Origin: Alloalcanivorax balearicus MACL04 | GTDB taxonomy: Bacteria; Pseudomonadota; Gammaproteobacteria; Pseudomonadales; Alcanivoracaceae | DNA: 41,543 bases | Reading direction: 5' to 3' | Assembly: GCF_025532145.1 (NCBI RefSeq) | Contig: NZ_ARXS01000036.1 | Span: 1-41,543, forward strand | Part shown: positions 41,434 through 41,543 of the stretch, piece after piece | How positions within the stretch are numbered: position 1 is the stretch's first letter | Layout: each line of letters starts with the position of its first letter | Made by a program: the position numbers and the translations under genes | Notes under the pieces: model-generated | Database searches by the model: none | Seen by the model: only the letters and a program-made list of their open reading frames with translations | What the model was told of the DNA's origin: nothing

Positions 41434-41543
41434 ATCGCGATCCGTGGACCCTCCGCTACCCCAAATTCTGGCGGGTTTCGGGGACCCGGATTCAGCGATT
41501 ACTACAAGGCCACTGTAATCGGATGGACTCGCCCTCGCCGAGG
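41434..41543. other. Right edge of the window, no gene seen
   Basis: The 110 bases after the ppx stop contain no convincing start codon with a ribosome binding site and no recognised motif. A neighbouring gene probably begins or ends just outside. Confidence 0.4.

Overview
The window is a GC-rich bacterial chromosome segment, most likely from a gammaproteobacterium close to Alcanivorax/Alloalcanivorax or Pseudomonas. This is inferred from the ubiD - rho - trxA - ppx neighbourhood at the right end, a creBCD set, an LpxO-type hydroxylase and palindromic REP-like repeats. No rRNA, tRNA, transposase, integrase or CRISPR array was seen. Genes are densely packed, with many ATGA/GTGA overlaps.

Left part (1-6.3 kb): a FecI/FecR-type iron sigma and anti-sigma pair behind a Fur-like box, a cyclopropane fatty acid synthase, a YdjM-like membrane protein, and an AraC regulator coupled to a membrane protein with a degenerate GGDEF domain. 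6.6-12.9 kb is a phosphorus-scavenging operon: a TonB-dependent receptor, a two-domain beta-propeller phytase lipoprotein, and a Tat-exported PhoX-type phosphatase. 12.9-18.4 kb holds a PaaX-like regulator, an acyl-CoA synthetase, a zinc-less alcohol dehydrogenase/quinone reductase and an amidase. The amidase is followed by a gene-free stretch with two long perfect palindromes.

The most unusual locus is 18.7-24.4 kb. A single ORF joins a complete FadR-type GntR regulator to a complete LigI/COG3618-type amidohydrolase with its metal ligands intact. It is divergent from a TRAP transporter operon (dctP, dctQ, dctM) that ends in a second, stand-alone amidohydrolase of the same family. The divergent region carries a perfect TNGT-N3-ACNA palindrome just after a plausible -10 box, as expected for FadR-type autoregulation. 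The simplest reading is a carboxylate/lactone uptake and hydrolysis module whose repressor carries its own copy of the catabolic enzyme. The fusion junction looks like a former gene boundary: an out-of-frame TGA lies next to an in-frame ATG with an SD-like stretch.

24.4-29.7 kb: a saccharopine-dehydrogenase-like oxidoreductase, then creB-creC-creD and a small TPR-like gene, all translationally linked or closely spaced. 29.6-33.3 kb: two overlapping genes for exported cofactor enzymes, each with a twin-arginine leader (a DSD1-like PLP enzyme and an aldonolactone-oxidase-like flavoprotein), and an SDR. 33.4-41.4 kb: ubiD, a divergent lpxO-like gene, a LysR regulator divergent from a ycaC-like hydrolase with a striking two-part dyad between them, a shared bidirectional terminator, rho with a 451-base leader, trxA, and ppx. 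All functions are read from sequence motifs without database searching.
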